DNA from: Candidatus Omnitrophota bacterium
GTDB taxonomy: Bacteria > Omnitrophota > Gorgyraeia > JABMRG01
Assembly: GCA_030593065.1 (NCBI GenBank)
Contig: JAUVHV010000013.1
Coordinates: 1 to 45,847, forward strand
Direction: 5' to 3'
Length of the DNA stretch: 45,847 bases
The position numbers and the translations under genes are program-made. Position 1 is the first letter of the stretch; the number at the start of each line of letters is the position of its first letter. Shown piece after piece: positions 1 to 9,208 of the stretch. The notes below the pieces were generated by a model. It did no database searches and was not told the DNA's origin. It was given only the letters and a program-made list of their open reading frames with translations.

Positions 1-318
1 GAGTCTGTTAATGTTCTGCGCCTGGCGAGCAATAAAAAAGATTTAAGCAGGGAAGGTTACTCTGCCATAAAGAAAGGTGTCCTGGAGATGGGTAAGGATG
101 CCCTTTCAGCAAAGAGGGACATTACCTCGTTTATGAGGCAACGTGAAGAGTTAGAGCCTGAAGAAGCATGGCAGAAGAGAAAGATTACCCTGCTAAAACG
201 ATTTTTAAGCACCTTAAAGTCTTTAGTTCAGGAAGCAAAAAGCTCAAATATGATATCTGCCCAGTCCCTGAAAGATACTGATAAACTGGTAACAAAGTTT
301 GAAACGGAAATTTCTTAA
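1..318 (+). CDS. C-terminal part of an unknown helical protein (5' end outside window)
   Basis: The reading frame is open from the first base of the window to the TAA at 316-318, so the gene begins upstream; an internal ATG at 88 exists but the frame continues through it without a break. The visible 105 residues are strongly charged and predicted helical (KRDITSFMRQREELEPEEAW, then Lys/Glu-rich segments), with no signal peptide or recognisable catalytic motif. It is followed 27 bp later by the parvulin gene, so it may be the first visible member of the same transcription unit. I do not recognise the family. Confidence 0.6.
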   Translation, partial: ESVNVLRLASNKKDLSREGYSAIKKGVLEMGKDALSAKRDITSFMRQREELEPEEAWQKRKITLLKRFLSTLKSLVQEAKSSNMISAQSLKDTDKLVTKFETEIS

Positions 319-345
319 ATTAGAACACCAAAAAGGGGGTAAGGC

Positions 346-627
346 ATGGCAAAGGCAAGCGCACGGCATATTTTAGTAGATTCTGAAGAGGTATGTAAAG
401 ACCTTAAGTCCAAGATCGAGGCGGGCGCTGATTTCGCGAAAGTAGCGGCAGAACATTCAAAATGCCCGTCAGGCAAGCAGGGTGGAGAATTGGGTGAATT
501 TAAACCAGGCCAGATGGTCGCGGAGTTTGATAAAGTGGTCTTCAGCGCTGAGTGCGGAAAGGTCCATGGGCCTATAAAGACCGATTTTGGGTATCACCTT
601 ATTGAAATCACCAACCGCACTGAATAA
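346..627 (+). CDS. PpiC-type (parvulin) peptidyl-prolyl cis-trans isomerase
   Basis: This 93-residue protein is a bare parvulin domain. It has the family hallmarks: ASARHILV at the N-terminus, the Glu-Ala-Gly-Ala-Asp-Phe region, the CPSGKQGGELGEF glycine-rich loop, and the C-terminal FGYHLIEI strand. Parvulins catalyse cis-trans isomerisation of X-Pro bonds to assist folding. There is no signal peptide, so this form should be cytosolic, like E. coli PpiC, which has about the same length. A ribosome binding site (AAGGGGGTAAGGC) precedes the ATG. The gene ends 4 bases before the pyruvate kinase start, suggesting co-transcription. Confidence 0.93.
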   Translation: MAKASARHILVDSEEVCKDLKSKIEAGADFAKVAAEHSKCPSGKQGGELGEFKPGQMVAEFDKVVFSAECGKVHGPIKTDFGYHLIEITNRTE

Positions 628-631
628 GCAT

Positions 632-1669
632 ATGAAAAGATTAGCGAGGACAAAGATAATAGCTACATTAGGGCCCGCAAGCGAGAACAGGGGCACCTTA
701 AGAAAGATGATGCTTGCCGGGATGGATGTCGCGAGGCTTAATTTTTCACATGGAGACCACGCAAGCCACCTTAATCTTATAAAGAGAATAAGAGAGCTCA
801 ATAAAAAATACAGGCGGCACATAAGGATACTCCAGGATCTTGAGGGCTACAGGATAAGGATAGGGCGCCTTGCAGGCAATGGTATCATCTTAAAGAAAAA
901 GAGCCGGGTTCTTTTAACTAATAAAAAATCTAAATTCGGGAAAGAGGTTATACCTCTTGATTATGATGGGCCCCTAAACGACATAAAGACAGGTAACTTT
1001 ATATATATCGATGATGGCAATGTCGCGCTGCTGGTTAAAGGAAGGACGGAGAGCTATCTTAAGACTGAGGTAATAGTCGGCGGCAGAATAAAGAGCCATA
1101 AGGGTGTTAATATACCCGATATAAAGCTGAAATTTAAGGATCTTACAAAAAAAGATAAGCTCGACCTTGCCTTTGGTATAGAACACAAGGTCGATTTTAT
1201 CGCGCAGAGTTTTGTACGAAATAAACAGGATATTATAAATATCCGAAAACACATCAACAGCAATGCCGAATACCAGCTTATAGCCAAGATCGAGAACCGC
1301 GATGGCATAAAGAATATCGACCGGATACTGGATGTCGCAGATGGCATTATGATCGCGCGGGGCGATATGGGCGTATCCCTGCCAATATACCAGGTTCCGG
1401 TTATACAGAAGATGATCATCAAAAAATGTAACCAGAGGAAGAAGTTCGTTATAACCGCGACTCAGATGCTCGAAAGCATGACAGAACACTTAAGGCCAAC
1501 CAGGGCTGAGGTCAGCGATGTTGCCAATGCCATACTTGACGGCTCTGATTACGTGATGCTCTCCGGAGAAACAGCGGCAGGCCTGCATCCATTTGAAACG
1601 GTAAAGATGATGGACCAGGTAATCAAATTCACAGAAACCTCAGAACACCTTTATAGTAACCGAATATGA
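632..1669 (+). CDS. pyk: Pyruvate kinase, short form lacking the C-terminal domain
   Basis: Pyruvate kinase converts phosphoenolpyruvate and ADP to pyruvate and ATP in glycolysis. The start is placed at 632 (MKRLARTKIIATLGPAS), because the family begins with this segment and a start at 587 would lie inside the parvulin gene. Visible family motifs are ARLNFSHGDH, the Mg-binding IAKIENRDG and ADGIMIARGDMG blocks, and the signature ITATQMLESM followed by RPTRAEVSDVANAILDGSDY and MLSGET. The protein has about 345 residues against the usual 470 or so: it stops shortly after the catalytic barrel, so the C-terminal domain, which carries the allosteric site, is missing. Its stop overlaps the next start as ATGA, so translation is probably coupled. 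Confidence 0.92.
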   Translation: MKRLARTKIIATLGPASENRGTLRKMMLAGMDVARLNFSHGDHASHLNLIKRIRELNKKYRRHIRILQDLEGYRIRIGRLAGNGIILKKKSRVLLTNKKSKFGKEVIPLDYDGPLNDIKTGNFIYIDDGNVALLVKGRTESYLKTEVIVGGRIKSHKGVNIPDIKLKFKDLTKKDKLDLAFGIEHKVDFIAQSFVRNKQDIINIRKHINSNAEYQLIAKIENRDGIKNIDRILDVADGIMIARGDMGVSLPIYQVPVIQKMIIKKCNQRKKFVITATQMLESMTEHLRPTRAEVSDVANAILDGSDYVMLSGETAAGLHPFETVKMMDQVIKFTETSEHLYSNRI

Positions 1670-3033
1670 ATAATAAGATAAAGAAGATACCTGAAAAGTT
1701 CTTAGGCGATTTTCAGCAACAACAGACAATACTTATTAAAAGCCGCTTGAAATTAGCGGCCTTGCTGTTGGTAGCCTGCACTTTTCTTGGTGATATAATC
1801 GATATACTGGTTCTGCAGCAGAAGGTCAGCTACCAGATGAAATTTACATGGGCATTGTCAGCGGCAATCTGCCTGGTAACATACCTGTTGGCACGAAAAA
1901 TCCGCACTCTCAAAGCAGCGCAGACAGGCGCCATGTTGTTTATGATACTGGTTCTTGTGTTAATAACAAGGGACAGTATCGCTTATTATTTAGCTCCTTT
2001 TGACGTAGCAATGGGCTTTATCTTTCTGTTTTTCACTTTTTCATTTGTCTTTCCCTGGTCCGTAAAAAAGATTATAGCGGTCTCGCTGTCCCATTTCGCG
2101 GCATATACTATATTTTTAATACACGTCCCGAAGTATGTGTATAAAGACAGCATCGTTGATACGGGAGTATCTGATTATCTAAGCGGTTTTATAATGCTGT
2201 CTCTCTCATCTATTGTATGCCTTGCTGTCATCAGGCGTGAAAGAAGGCGTGACATGGAAAACTTCGTCCTGCTTAAAGACGTGGAAGAGAAGAATAATCA
2301 GATGGATAAAGAGCTCGAATTGGCAACCCGTGTCCAGTCAAAGCTTATACCTCGCTCAATAAATACCGATCTTGCGGACATAGCTGTCACCTATGCGCCG
2401 ATGCATTATATTGGTGGTGATTACGCGAAATTCTATTTTATTGATAAGAACAGGCTGATGTTTATAATCTGTGATGTTACGGGCCATGGCGTATCAGCGG
2501 CACTTTTGATAAATGCCTTAAATACTAAATTCGAACGATTATCAAAAGAGGAGAAGTCCCCTGGTGAACTGCTAAAAGCAACAAACCAATTCATTGTGAA
2601 TAATTTTTCAGAATTAAACATGTATGTGTCCGCTTTTTGCGGGTTACTCGATTTTCATCATTTATCAAGGAGATTCACTTACTCAAGTTACGGGCATCCA
2701 CCACAGTATATCTATCACACTGCCGATCCCAGGCTTGTGAAACTTTCACCGCAAACAAGCTTTTTAGGCCTTCCACTGGCTGATAAGATTATATATAATA
2801 ATGAAGTGCCTTTCAAAAAGGGTGACAGTATTCTTCTCTTTACTGACGGGGCCTTTGAGGCAAGGAATCCTGAAGGCGATGAATTCAGCGCGGAAAGAAT
2901 AGAAGCGTATATAAGCAAAAACCGCGGCCTGGGCGCCGATATATTCAATGAAAACCTGTTGAGTGAGATTAAATCATTCGCGCACAATGACTTAAAAGAC
3001 GACCTCTTTATTCTTAACATTAAAACAAAATAG
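1666..3033 (+). CDS. Membrane-bound PP2C/SpoIIE-type serine phosphatase (RsbU-like)
   Basis: The N-terminal 190 residues hold about five to six hydrophobic segments, followed by an Arg-rich stretch and a coiled linker (residues 190-225). Residues 220-455 form a PP2C/SpoIIE phosphatase domain: LATRVQSKLIPR, IGGDYAKFYFID (Asp near 252), the metal-binding DVTGHG at 270-275, YSSYGHPP and LLFTDGAFEARN. Members of this family dephosphorylate anti-anti-sigma factors in partner-switching signalling; the membrane part may act as a sensor. No anti-sigma or STAS gene lies nearby, so its target is unknown. It overlaps the pyruvate kinase stop by 4 bases. Confidence 0.9.
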   Translation: MNNKIKKIPEKFLGDFQQQQTILIKSRLKLAALLLVACTFLGDIIDILVLQQKVSYQMKFTWALSAAICLVTYLLARKIRTLKAAQTGAMLFMILVLVLITRDSIAYYLAPFDVAMGFIFLFFTFSFVFPWSVKKIIAVSLSHFAAYTIFLIHVPKYVYKDSIVDTGVSDYLSGFIMLSLSSIVCLAVIRRERRRDMENFVLLKDVEEKNNQMDKELELATRVQSKLIPRSINTDLADIAVTYAPMHYIGGDYAKFYFIDKNRLMFIICDVTGHGVSAALLINALNTKFERLSKEEKSPGELLKATNQFIVNNFSELNMYVSAFCGLLDFHHLSRRFTYSSYGHPPQYIYHTADPRLVKLSPQTSFLGLPLADKIIYNNEVPFKKGDSILLFTDGAFEARNPEGDEFSAERIEAYISKNRGLGADIFNENLLSEIKSFAHNDLKDDLFILNIKTK

Positions 3034-3047
3034 GCGCTCCGGGTTTT

Positions 3048-4079
3048 ATGCGACAAGAGAACATAAAAAATCTTACCCTCGAAGAACTGGAAGGCGCCTT
3101 ACGCGATATGGGCGAGCCCAAATACAGGGGAAGGCAGATATTTAAATGGATTTATGAAAAAGGCCCTGAAGATTTCAACAGTATGACCAATCTGCCAAAG
3201 GCCCTGGCAGATGAGCTTAGTAGGCGTTTCACCTTAAATAGCTTCCAGGGCGTTGAAAAACATCTGAGCGCGGATGGCACAATCAAGCTTGTATTTAAGC
3301 TGGATGATAATAAATACGTAGAAACTGTAATAATAAGCTCTGGTAGGCGTTCTACGATATGTATCTCAACACAGGTAGGCTGCCGCTTTGGGTGCGTATT
3401 CTGCGCCAGCGGCATGGATGGTTTTCAGAGGGACCTGACAACCGCTGAGATGCTTGATCAGATTCTATATGCGAAGTTTTGCTTAAACCAAAACCTGACA
3501 AATTATGTATTCATGGGGATGGGCGAGCCCCTTGATAATTATGATAACCTTATCAGAGCTATCAAGGTTATGAATCATGAAGACGGCCTCGAAATAGGCG
3601 CCAGAAGAATAACCATATCGACCTGCGGTATAATACCTGCTATTAAAAAGCTTAAGACTATAAATACGCAGATCAATCTCTCCATATCACTCCATGCGGG
3701 CACAAACAAATTACGCGATAAGATTATGCCTATCAACAAAACGTACTCTTTAAACCCGCTTATAGACGCGGTCAATGATTACGCGAAAGCATCCAACAGA
3801 ATAATCACAATAGAGTATATACTAATAAAAAGTCTTAACGACAGTATTGCGGACGCGAACGCGTTGACAGGAATCTCGCGCAAGCTGAGGGCAAAGGTCA
3901 ATATAATCCCCTATAGCCCGGTACCTGGCGTTAGCCTTTCACCGCCTTTAAAGAAGGCCGTTGAAAAATTTGTAAACAGGCTTACTGAGTCCGGCGTCAA
4001 TGTTACAATAAGAATATCAAAAGGGAAAGATATCAACGCCGCATGCGGCCAACTTGCCGGAAAAAGAGATGAGATATAA
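3048..4079 (+). CDS. rlmN: Dual-specificity RNA methyltransferase RlmN
   Basis: RlmN is a radical SAM enzyme that methylates C2 of A2503 in 23S rRNA and A37 in some tRNAs. The 343-residue length fits the family. The iron-sulfur cluster motif CRFGCVFC provides Cys112, Cys116 and Cys119. Other family blocks are PKYRGRQIFKWIY near the N-terminus, STQVGC, FMGMGEPLDNYDN and RRITISTCG. The conserved C-terminal cysteine that carries the transient methyl group is present (AACGQLAG, about residue 333). It sits between a phosphatase and a HAD hydrolase and overlaps the latter by 11 bases. Confidence 0.97.
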   Translation: MRQENIKNLTLEELEGALRDMGEPKYRGRQIFKWIYEKGPEDFNSMTNLPKALADELSRRFTLNSFQGVEKHLSADGTIKLVFKLDDNKYVETVIISSGRRSTICISTQVGCRFGCVFCASGMDGFQRDLTTAEMLDQILYAKFCLNQNLTNYVFMGMGEPLDNYDNLIRAIKVMNHEDGLEIGARRITISTCGIIPAIKKLKTINTQINLSISLHAGTNKLRDKIMPINKTYSLNPLIDAVNDYAKASNRIITIEYILIKSLNDSIADANALTGISRKLRAKVNIIPYSPVPGVSLSPPLKKAVEKFVNRLTESGVNVTIRISKGKDINAACGQLAGKRDEI

Positions 4080-4716
4080 GCTTATTATATTCGATATTGA
4101 CGGAACTATAACAGAGCATGTCAGCTCATGGCAGCTTATACATGAAAAGCTTAATATCTGGAATGAACTTGCCTCAGGATACCAGGATAGGTTTCTCAAA
4201 GGGAAGATAAGTTACAAAAAATTCTGTGAGCTGGATGCCGCGTGCTGGAAGGGCCTGCCTGAAAAGAAGATAGCCAATCTGTTCAACCCGCTCGCCTATA
4301 CAAAAAATGCCAGGGCCTGCGTCAGGAAGTTAAAAAAACTCGGGTTTAAGCTGGCTGCTGTCTCCACAGGGCTTCAATATATCGGAGAACGCCTAAAGGA
4401 TGAGTTGTCCCTTGATTACATATTAACAAACAGGCTTCTTGCAAGCAACGGCATACTAACAGGCAGAGTAAAGATAGATATCACCCATGGCAGGAAATGC
4501 GAAGTTGTAAAAAATATACTAAAGACTCTAAAGGTCAGGGCGCGTGAAACAATAGGTATCGGAGACAGTGAAGGAGACATATCTCTTGTAAAAAATACAG
4601 GTTACTCTATCGCATTCAATTCCATTAGCAAGCCCCTGTCTGATATGGCTGATTATAACTGCAGAACCAGGGATTTTAAGGAACTTTATCAGAAGATACT
4701 GGATGTAACCTTTTAA
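4069..4716 (+). CDS. HAD-superfamily phosphatase, SerB-like
   Basis: The 215-residue protein has the four HAD motifs: FDIDGTITEH (nucleophile and acid Asp9 and Asp11), a Ser/Thr in AVSTGLQYIG, a lysine region near GRKCEV, and the metal-binding IGIGDSEGDISLV. This arrangement with a helical cap after motif I matches phosphoserine phosphatase-type (subfamily IB) enzymes. The substrate cannot be assigned from sequence. The ATG at 4069 is preferred over an upstream TTG at 4054 because the domain starts at MRYKLIIFD and GGAAAAAGAG lies just upstream. The start is inside the 3' end of rlmN, indicating translational coupling. Confidence 0.88.
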   Translation: MRYKLIIFDIDGTITEHVSSWQLIHEKLNIWNELASGYQDRFLKGKISYKKFCELDAACWKGLPEKKIANLFNPLAYTKNARACVRKLKKLGFKLAAVSTGLQYIGERLKDELSLDYILTNRLLASNGILTGRVKIDITHGRKCEVVKNILKTLKVRARETIGIGDSEGDISLVKNTGYSIAFNSISKPLSDMADYNCRTRDFKELYQKILDVTF

Positions 4717-4734
4717 CAAAAAAGGAGGAATAGC

Positions 4735-5727
4735 ATGACAGAAGGCATCACAGCAATTAATGAAAAAGTAAAAAAAGAGAGTGCGTTTGTAGATAACCTG
4801 AAGGCTGAGATTCAAAAAGTGATTGTCGGACAAGCGTATCTTATCGACAGGCTGCTGGTAGGGATACTCGCAAATGGCCACATACTGGTAGAGGGTGTGC
4901 CTGGCCTGGCCAAAACCATGTCGATCAGGACCCTCGCCCAGGCAGTGAATACCAGGTTCCAGAGAATACAATTTACCCCTGATCTTCTTCCCGCGGATCT
5001 TATCGGAACCTTAGTCTACAACCCGAAAGAGGGTACCTTTACGACAAAGAAGGGGCCTATATTCTCAAACATAATTCTCGCGGATGAGATAAACAGGGCT
5101 CCCGCGAAAGTACAGAGCGCGCTTTTAGAGGCCATGCAGGAGAGAGAAGTCACCATAGGCCTTGAGACATTTAAGCTTGAGCAGCCATTCCTCGTAATGG
5201 CAACGCAAAACCCGATAGAGCAAGAGGGGACATACCCACTGCCCGAAGCGCAGATTGACCGCTTTATGCTTAAGATAAAGATAACATATCCTACCAGGGA
5301 TGAGGAGTACAGGATATTAAAAAGGATGAGCTTTACAGATAAAAAGATAGAAGTCAACAGCATAATCGAGCCGCGGGATATTATAAATGCCAGGTCTGTC
5401 GTCGATGAGATTTACATTGATGAAAAGCTTGAAAAATATATCCTTGATATAGTCTTCGCCACGAGATCGCCCGAGCAATATAAGCTGAGTGACTTGACAG
5501 GCCTTATCCAGTATGGAGCTTCACCGCGCGCGACAATATACCTGAGGCTGGCAGCCAAGGCATATGCCTTTATCCAGGGCAGAGGTTATGTTACGCCGCA
5601 GGATATAAAGAGCATCGGCATGGATGTCTTGAGGCATCGCTTGACTGTAAGCTACGAAGCGGAATCTGAGGAGAAGACATCTGAGGATATTATAAAGACA
5701 ATATTCGATGAGATCGAGGTTCCGTAA
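4735..5727 (+). CDS. MoxR-family AAA+ ATPase (first gene of the Bat operon)
   Basis: MoxR ATPases are chaperone-like AAA+ proteins usually encoded with VWA-domain proteins. Walker A is EGVPGLAKT (residues 53-61) and Walker B is ILADEINRAP (from residue 114). Sensor 1 is in MATQNPIEQEGTYPLPEAQ, followed by DRFMLKI. The length of 330 residues is typical. A strong ribosome binding site (AAAGGAGGAATAGC) precedes the ATG at 4735. The next gene begins directly after the stop, and the whole series through 12725 is in one direction, which indicates one operon. Confidence 0.96.
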   Translation: MTEGITAINEKVKKESAFVDNLKAEIQKVIVGQAYLIDRLLVGILANGHILVEGVPGLAKTMSIRTLAQAVNTRFQRIQFTPDLLPADLIGTLVYNPKEGTFTTKKGPIFSNIILADEINRAPAKVQSALLEAMQEREVTIGLETFKLEQPFLVMATQNPIEQEGTYPLPEAQIDRFMLKIKITYPTRDEEYRILKRMSFTDKKIEVNSIIEPRDIINARSVVDEIYIDEKLEKYILDIVFATRSPEQYKLSDLTGLIQYGASPRATIYLRLAAKAYAFIQGRGYVTPQDIKSIGMDVLRHRLTVSYEAESEEKTSEDIIKTIFDEIEVP

Positions 5728-6606
5728 ATGATACCCAGGGAAGTCCTCAAGAAGGTTCGAAGGATACAGATTACCACATCCCGCATGGTAACCGATATCT
5801 TTGCCGGCCAATACCACAGCGTATTTAAAGGCAGGGGTATGGAATTTGACGAAGTAAGGGAATATGTACCAGGGGATGATATCAAGAGTATTGATTGGAA
5901 TGTTACTGCCCGCACCGGCCACCCCCACATCAAGAAGTTTGTCGAAGAGCGGGAATTGACAGTAATGATAATACTCGACGCGTCGACCTCCTGCAAGTTC
6001 GGCTCTACCACACAGCTGAAGAGCCAGCTCGCGGCAGAGCTCTCTTCTGTACTGGCTTTTTCCGCGATACAGAACAATGACAAGATCGGACTTATCATCT
6101 TTACAGACAGGATAGAAAAATTCATACCCCCGCGTAAAGGCTTAAAGCACGTATTGAGGGTTATAAGGGAGGCATTATATTTTAAACCTGAAGGCAAAGG
6201 CACTGACATCTCTCTCGCGCTTGAATACCTTAGCAGGGTTACGAAACGAAGGGCCATAACATTCCTGATATCAGACTTTCTTGATAAAGATTTCAAGAAG
6301 CGCCTATCCGTAACAAATAAGAGGCACGATGTCATAGCTGTCACCATAACAGATCCGCGCGAGATTGATATGCCTGATATCGGCATGATAAGATTGAACG
6401 ATGCTGAATCAGGTGATGAACGCACTATAGATACAAGCAGTAAGAGCTATAGGAGTAGTTACAGGCATACCGCGCTTGAAAGGCTCAATGCACGTAAAGA
6501 GCTCTTCCGCTCCGCGGGAATAGATAATATCGACATATACACTAACATACCATACGCAAAAGAACTTATAAGGTTCTTCAAAATGCGCAAGAAGAGATTA
6601 TCATAA
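5728..6606 (+). CDS. DUF58 domain protein of the Bat operon
   Basis: The conserved DUF58 signature is present around residues 38-70: FDEVREYVPGDDIKSIDWNV, followed by ARTGHPHIKKFVEERE. A VWA-like fold follows (MIILDAST, then TFLISDFLD). DUF58 proteins are consistently adjacent to MoxR and BatA genes and are thought to act together with them, though their biochemistry is not settled. There is no signal peptide or clear membrane segment. It starts immediately after the moxR stop and ends one base before the next gene. Confidence 0.95.
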   Translation: MIPREVLKKVRRIQITTSRMVTDIFAGQYHSVFKGRGMEFDEVREYVPGDDIKSIDWNVTARTGHPHIKKFVEERELTVMIILDASTSCKFGSTTQLKSQLAAELSSVLAFSAIQNNDKIGLIIFTDRIEKFIPPRKGLKHVLRVIREALYFKPEGKGTDISLALEYLSRVTKRRAITFLISDFLDKDFKKRLSVTNKRHDVIAVTITDPREIDMPDIGMIRLNDAESGDERTIDTSSKSYRSSYRHTALERLNARKELFRSAGIDNIDIYTNIPYAKELIRFFKMRKKRLS

Positions 6607-6607
6607 A

Positions 6608-7144
6608 ATGGATCAGTTGGGCATAAGAGATATTAAGCCGCCTCTTAATTTTCAAACAGGCTACGCGTTTCTCATAACCGTGCTGGCTATAGCTGTAATC
6701 TCTTTTTTAATATTTCTCACGATATACTTATTCAGGAAAAGAGCGAAATTGAAAGATTCAAGGCAGGTTATGCATCCTAAAAAAGCTCATGAGATAGCAT
6801 ACGCGGCTCTGCGCCTGCTCAAATCGCGAAATCTTCCTGGATCCGGGTTTGTAAAAGAATATTATTTTGAAATATCTAAAATAGCGCGCGCTTACATTGA
6901 GAACAGGTTTTCTTTAAAAGCCCCTGAGATGACCACAGAAGAGTTTTTATATTCTGTCAAAGACTCAAGCATCCTGACGATCACACAAAAAAATATTGTT
7001 AAAGAGTTTCTGAATCGATGCGATCTTGTAAAATTCGCGAAATACGGCCCGACCGCGGACGAGATCGAGGTAAGTTTCGATACAACAAAAAGGCTGGTCG
7101 ATGAGACAAAGATAGAAAATAGAGAGAAGGTCAGCATAGAATGA
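6608..7144 (+). CDS. DUF4381-like single-pass membrane protein of the Bat operon
   Basis: The 178-residue protein opens with IRDIKPPLNF, a sequence style typical of DUF4381-like Bat operon members, followed by one transmembrane helix at about residues 22-44 and a charged cytosolic domain of about 130 residues (KKAHEIAYAALRLL, then FYF-type helices with YIENRFSLKAPEMTTEEF). This C-terminal part resembles the cytosolic end of BatD (compare residues around YIGDKFHLSTAGIT at 11735-11775). It overlaps the batA start by 4 bases (ATGA). Its exact role is unknown; position implies membership of the Bat complex. Confidence 0.8.
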   Translation: MDQLGIRDIKPPLNFQTGYAFLITVLAIAVISFLIFLTIYLFRKRAKLKDSRQVMHPKKAHEIAYAALRLLKSRNLPGSGFVKEYYFEISKIARAYIENRFSLKAPEMTTEEFLYSVKDSSILTITQKNIVKEFLNRCDLVKFAKYGPTADEIEVSFDTTKRLVDETKIENREKVSIE

Positions 7145-8136
7145 TATTCCGTAATCCATGGGTACTCTTTCTTATACCATTTATTTTGGTGGGGTTTTTC
7201 TATCTATCAAAAAGGTTCACCCGCGCAACCATAAAGTTTTCGTCACTCAATATCATAGGCAGGCCAAAACTCTCCATCAGGCTCATAGGCCTGAAGGCTC
7301 TATTGTGGCTCAGGCTTGCGGCTATTACTCTCTTTCTTATCGCGCTGGCAAGGCCTTCATCGCCGATTGAGAACGCGAAGGTTGAGGCCGATGGCATTGA
7401 TATAGCGCTTGCCATAGATTGCTCAGGCAGTATGCGCGCGGAAGATTTCAAACTGGACAACAGGCGCCAGAACAGGCTATTTGTCGTAAAGAAGGTCGCG
7501 GAAGATTTTATCAGGATGAGAAGAAATGACAGGATAGGCATCGTTGCCTTCGCGGCTCGCGCTTACACAGTATGCCCATTGACCCTTGATTATTCGTGGC
7601 TTATAAAAAATCTTGAAAGAATACGCATAGGCGATATCGAAGACGGTACAGCAGTCGGCTCTGCAATAATGTCATCTCTGAACAGGTTAAGAGACAGTAA
7701 CGCAAAGAGCAAGGTAATAGTACTTTTAACGGATGGAATAAACAACGCAGGAAAGATTTCGCCGTTTGTCGCGGCAGAGACTGCCAAAGCACTGGATGTA
7801 AAGATATATACCATCGGCGCCGGCGCGAAAGGCCTGGCGCCATATCCTATAAAGACTGCCTGGGGAGATACGGTCTATCGGAATGTCAAGATAGATATTG
7901 ATGAAGATACCCTAAAACAGATAGCTGAAGAGACAGGCGGCAAATATTACAGGGCAACTGATACAAAATCTTTGAAACAGATATACAAAGAGATAGACAC
8001 CCTTGAAAAGACAACTATTGAAGAGATCGGCTTCACGCGTTATAACGAACATTTCTATATATTTTTAATACCGGCGCTTATGTTTTTACTATCTGAAATT
8101 ATACTATCCAATACACTGCTTAGGGGGTTGCCATAG
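7141..8136 (+). CDS. batA: BatA-like VWA-domain membrane protein
   Basis: Two hydrophobic segments lie near the N-terminus (about residues 7-23 and 53-71) and one near the C-terminus (FLIPALMFLLSEIILS), with a von Willebrand factor A domain between. The MIDAS metal site is visible as AIDCSGSMRAEDF (Asp93-Ser95-Ser97) and the conserved TDGINNAG. BatA proteins sit in the inner membrane with the VWA domain exposed and are linked to aerotolerance and stress resistance in Bacteroides and Leptospira. It overlaps the preceding gene by 4 bases. Confidence 0.94.
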   Translation: MIFRNPWVLFLIPFILVGFFYLSKRFTRATIKFSSLNIIGRPKLSIRLIGLKALLWLRLAAITLFLIALARPSSPIENAKVEADGIDIALAIDCSGSMRAEDFKLDNRRQNRLFVVKKVAEDFIRMRRNDRIGIVAFAARAYTVCPLTLDYSWLIKNLERIRIGDIEDGTAVGSAIMSSLNRLRDSNAKSKVIVLLTDGINNAGKISPFVAAETAKALDVKIYTIGAGAKGLAPYPIKTAWGDTVYRNVKIDIDEDTLKQIAEETGGKYYRATDTKSLKQIYKEIDTLEKTTIEEIGFTRYNEHFYIFLIPALMFLLSEIILSNTLLRGLP

Positions 8137-8140
8137 AGCA

Positions 8141-8178
8141 CTAAGGGGTCAAGTCTCAACATTGCTACTTAAGCAATA
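8141..8178 (+). repeat. Dispersed GGGGTCAaGTCT repeat fragment in the Bat operon
   Basis: The 64-base gap between batA and batB holds AAGGGGTCAAGTCT followed by TACTTAAGCAAT. Both blocks recur at 34815-34851 (GGGGTCAGGTCT and ACTTAAGCAAT). It appears to be a small dispersed repeat that has landed inside the operon without splitting a gene. The batB start has only a weak ribosome binding site (AAAGGGTAAAG) just after it. Confidence 0.5.
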
Positions 8179-8200
8179 ATAAAAGGGTAAAGATTCACAC

Positions 8201-9208
8201 ATGAGATTCATAAACCTTTTTTACAGTATTTATTTTTGGGCTGTCTTAGCATTGGGGATATTCCTTGTCTGGTCATTTAAAGTCAAGCAGGCAATTCTGT
8301 GCAAATTTGCTGAAAAAGGGCTTCTTTCAGAGATAGCGGACTCCCTTGACAAAAGGAAACAGATAATAAAAGCCCTATTTCTTGTTCTGGTATTTTCCTT
8401 TAGCCTTCTGGCTCTTATGCGGCCGCAATGGGGATTCAAGTGGCAGAAGGTAAGCAGGAAAAGCTTAGACATATTGATAGCGATAGATACATCAAAGAGC
8501 ATGTTGGCAATCGATGTAAAACCCAACAGGCTCGAGAGGTCCAAGCTCGCGGTCAAAGACCTGCTTAAAAAACTGAAAGGCGACAGGGCCGGGCTTATTG
8601 CTTTTTCAGGTACAGCATTTTTACAATGCCCCCTTACCTCGGATTATAATGGTTTTATGCTCGCGCTCGATGACCTGGACGCAACCTCAATCCCGAGAGG
8701 AGGCACATCTATATCAAGCGCTATAAAGACTGCCATGAATAGCTATGAAGGCGGACAGGAAAAATATAAAGCGCTCATACTTATCACAGATGGCGAGGAC
8801 CATAAGGGAGATCCCGTAAAAGCTGCAAAAGCAGCGGCAAAAGAGAATATCAGGATATTCTGCATTGGTATTGGTACCATTGAAGGGGATCTTATCCAGA
8901 TTATTGACAAATCAGGAAAAAGGACATTCCAAAAAGATAGAAACGGCAATATCGTAAAGACAAGGTTAAACGAAGCTGTGCTGAAACAGATCGCCATAGC
9001 TACTAACGGCATGTATGTACGCTCAAGCGGCGCTGATTTTGGGTTAGATATTATATATGATAAAAAACTCGCCACTATGGAGAGGCGCGATATGAAGGCG
9101 AGGATGAATAAGGTCTATTATGAGCGCTTTCAGATCCCTTTAACAATCGCGCTGATATTCCTGTTAATAGAGATGATCATAACCAATAAGAAAACGGGGA
9201 CGAAATGA
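8201..9208 (+). CDS. batB: BatB-like VWA-domain membrane protein
   Basis: This is a second VWA protein of 335 residues with N-terminal hydrophobic segments (about 9-26 and 57-73), a VWA domain and a C-terminal membrane helix (IPLTIALIFLLIEMIITN). The MIDAS motif is AIDTSKSMLAIDV (Asp96-Ser98-Ser100) and the second metal loop is LITDGEDHKGDP. It is a paralogue of the preceding gene, as is usual in Bat operons, where BatA and BatB are thought to associate. Its stop overlaps the batC start by 4 bases (ATGA). Confidence 0.94.
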   Translation: MRFINLFYSIYFWAVLALGIFLVWSFKVKQAILCKFAEKGLLSEIADSLDKRKQIIKALFLVLVFSFSLLALMRPQWGFKWQKVSRKSLDILIAIDTSKSMLAIDVKPNRLERSKLAVKDLLKKLKGDRAGLIAFSGTAFLQCPLTSDYNGFMLALDDLDATSIPRGGTSISSAIKTAMNSYEGGQEKYKALILITDGEDHKGDPVKAAKAAAKENIRIFCIGIGTIEGDLIQIIDKSGKRTFQKDRNGNIVKTRLNEAVLKQIAIATNGMYVRSSGADFGLDIIYDKKLATMERRDMKARMNKVYYERFQIPLTIALIFLLIEMIITNKKTGTK

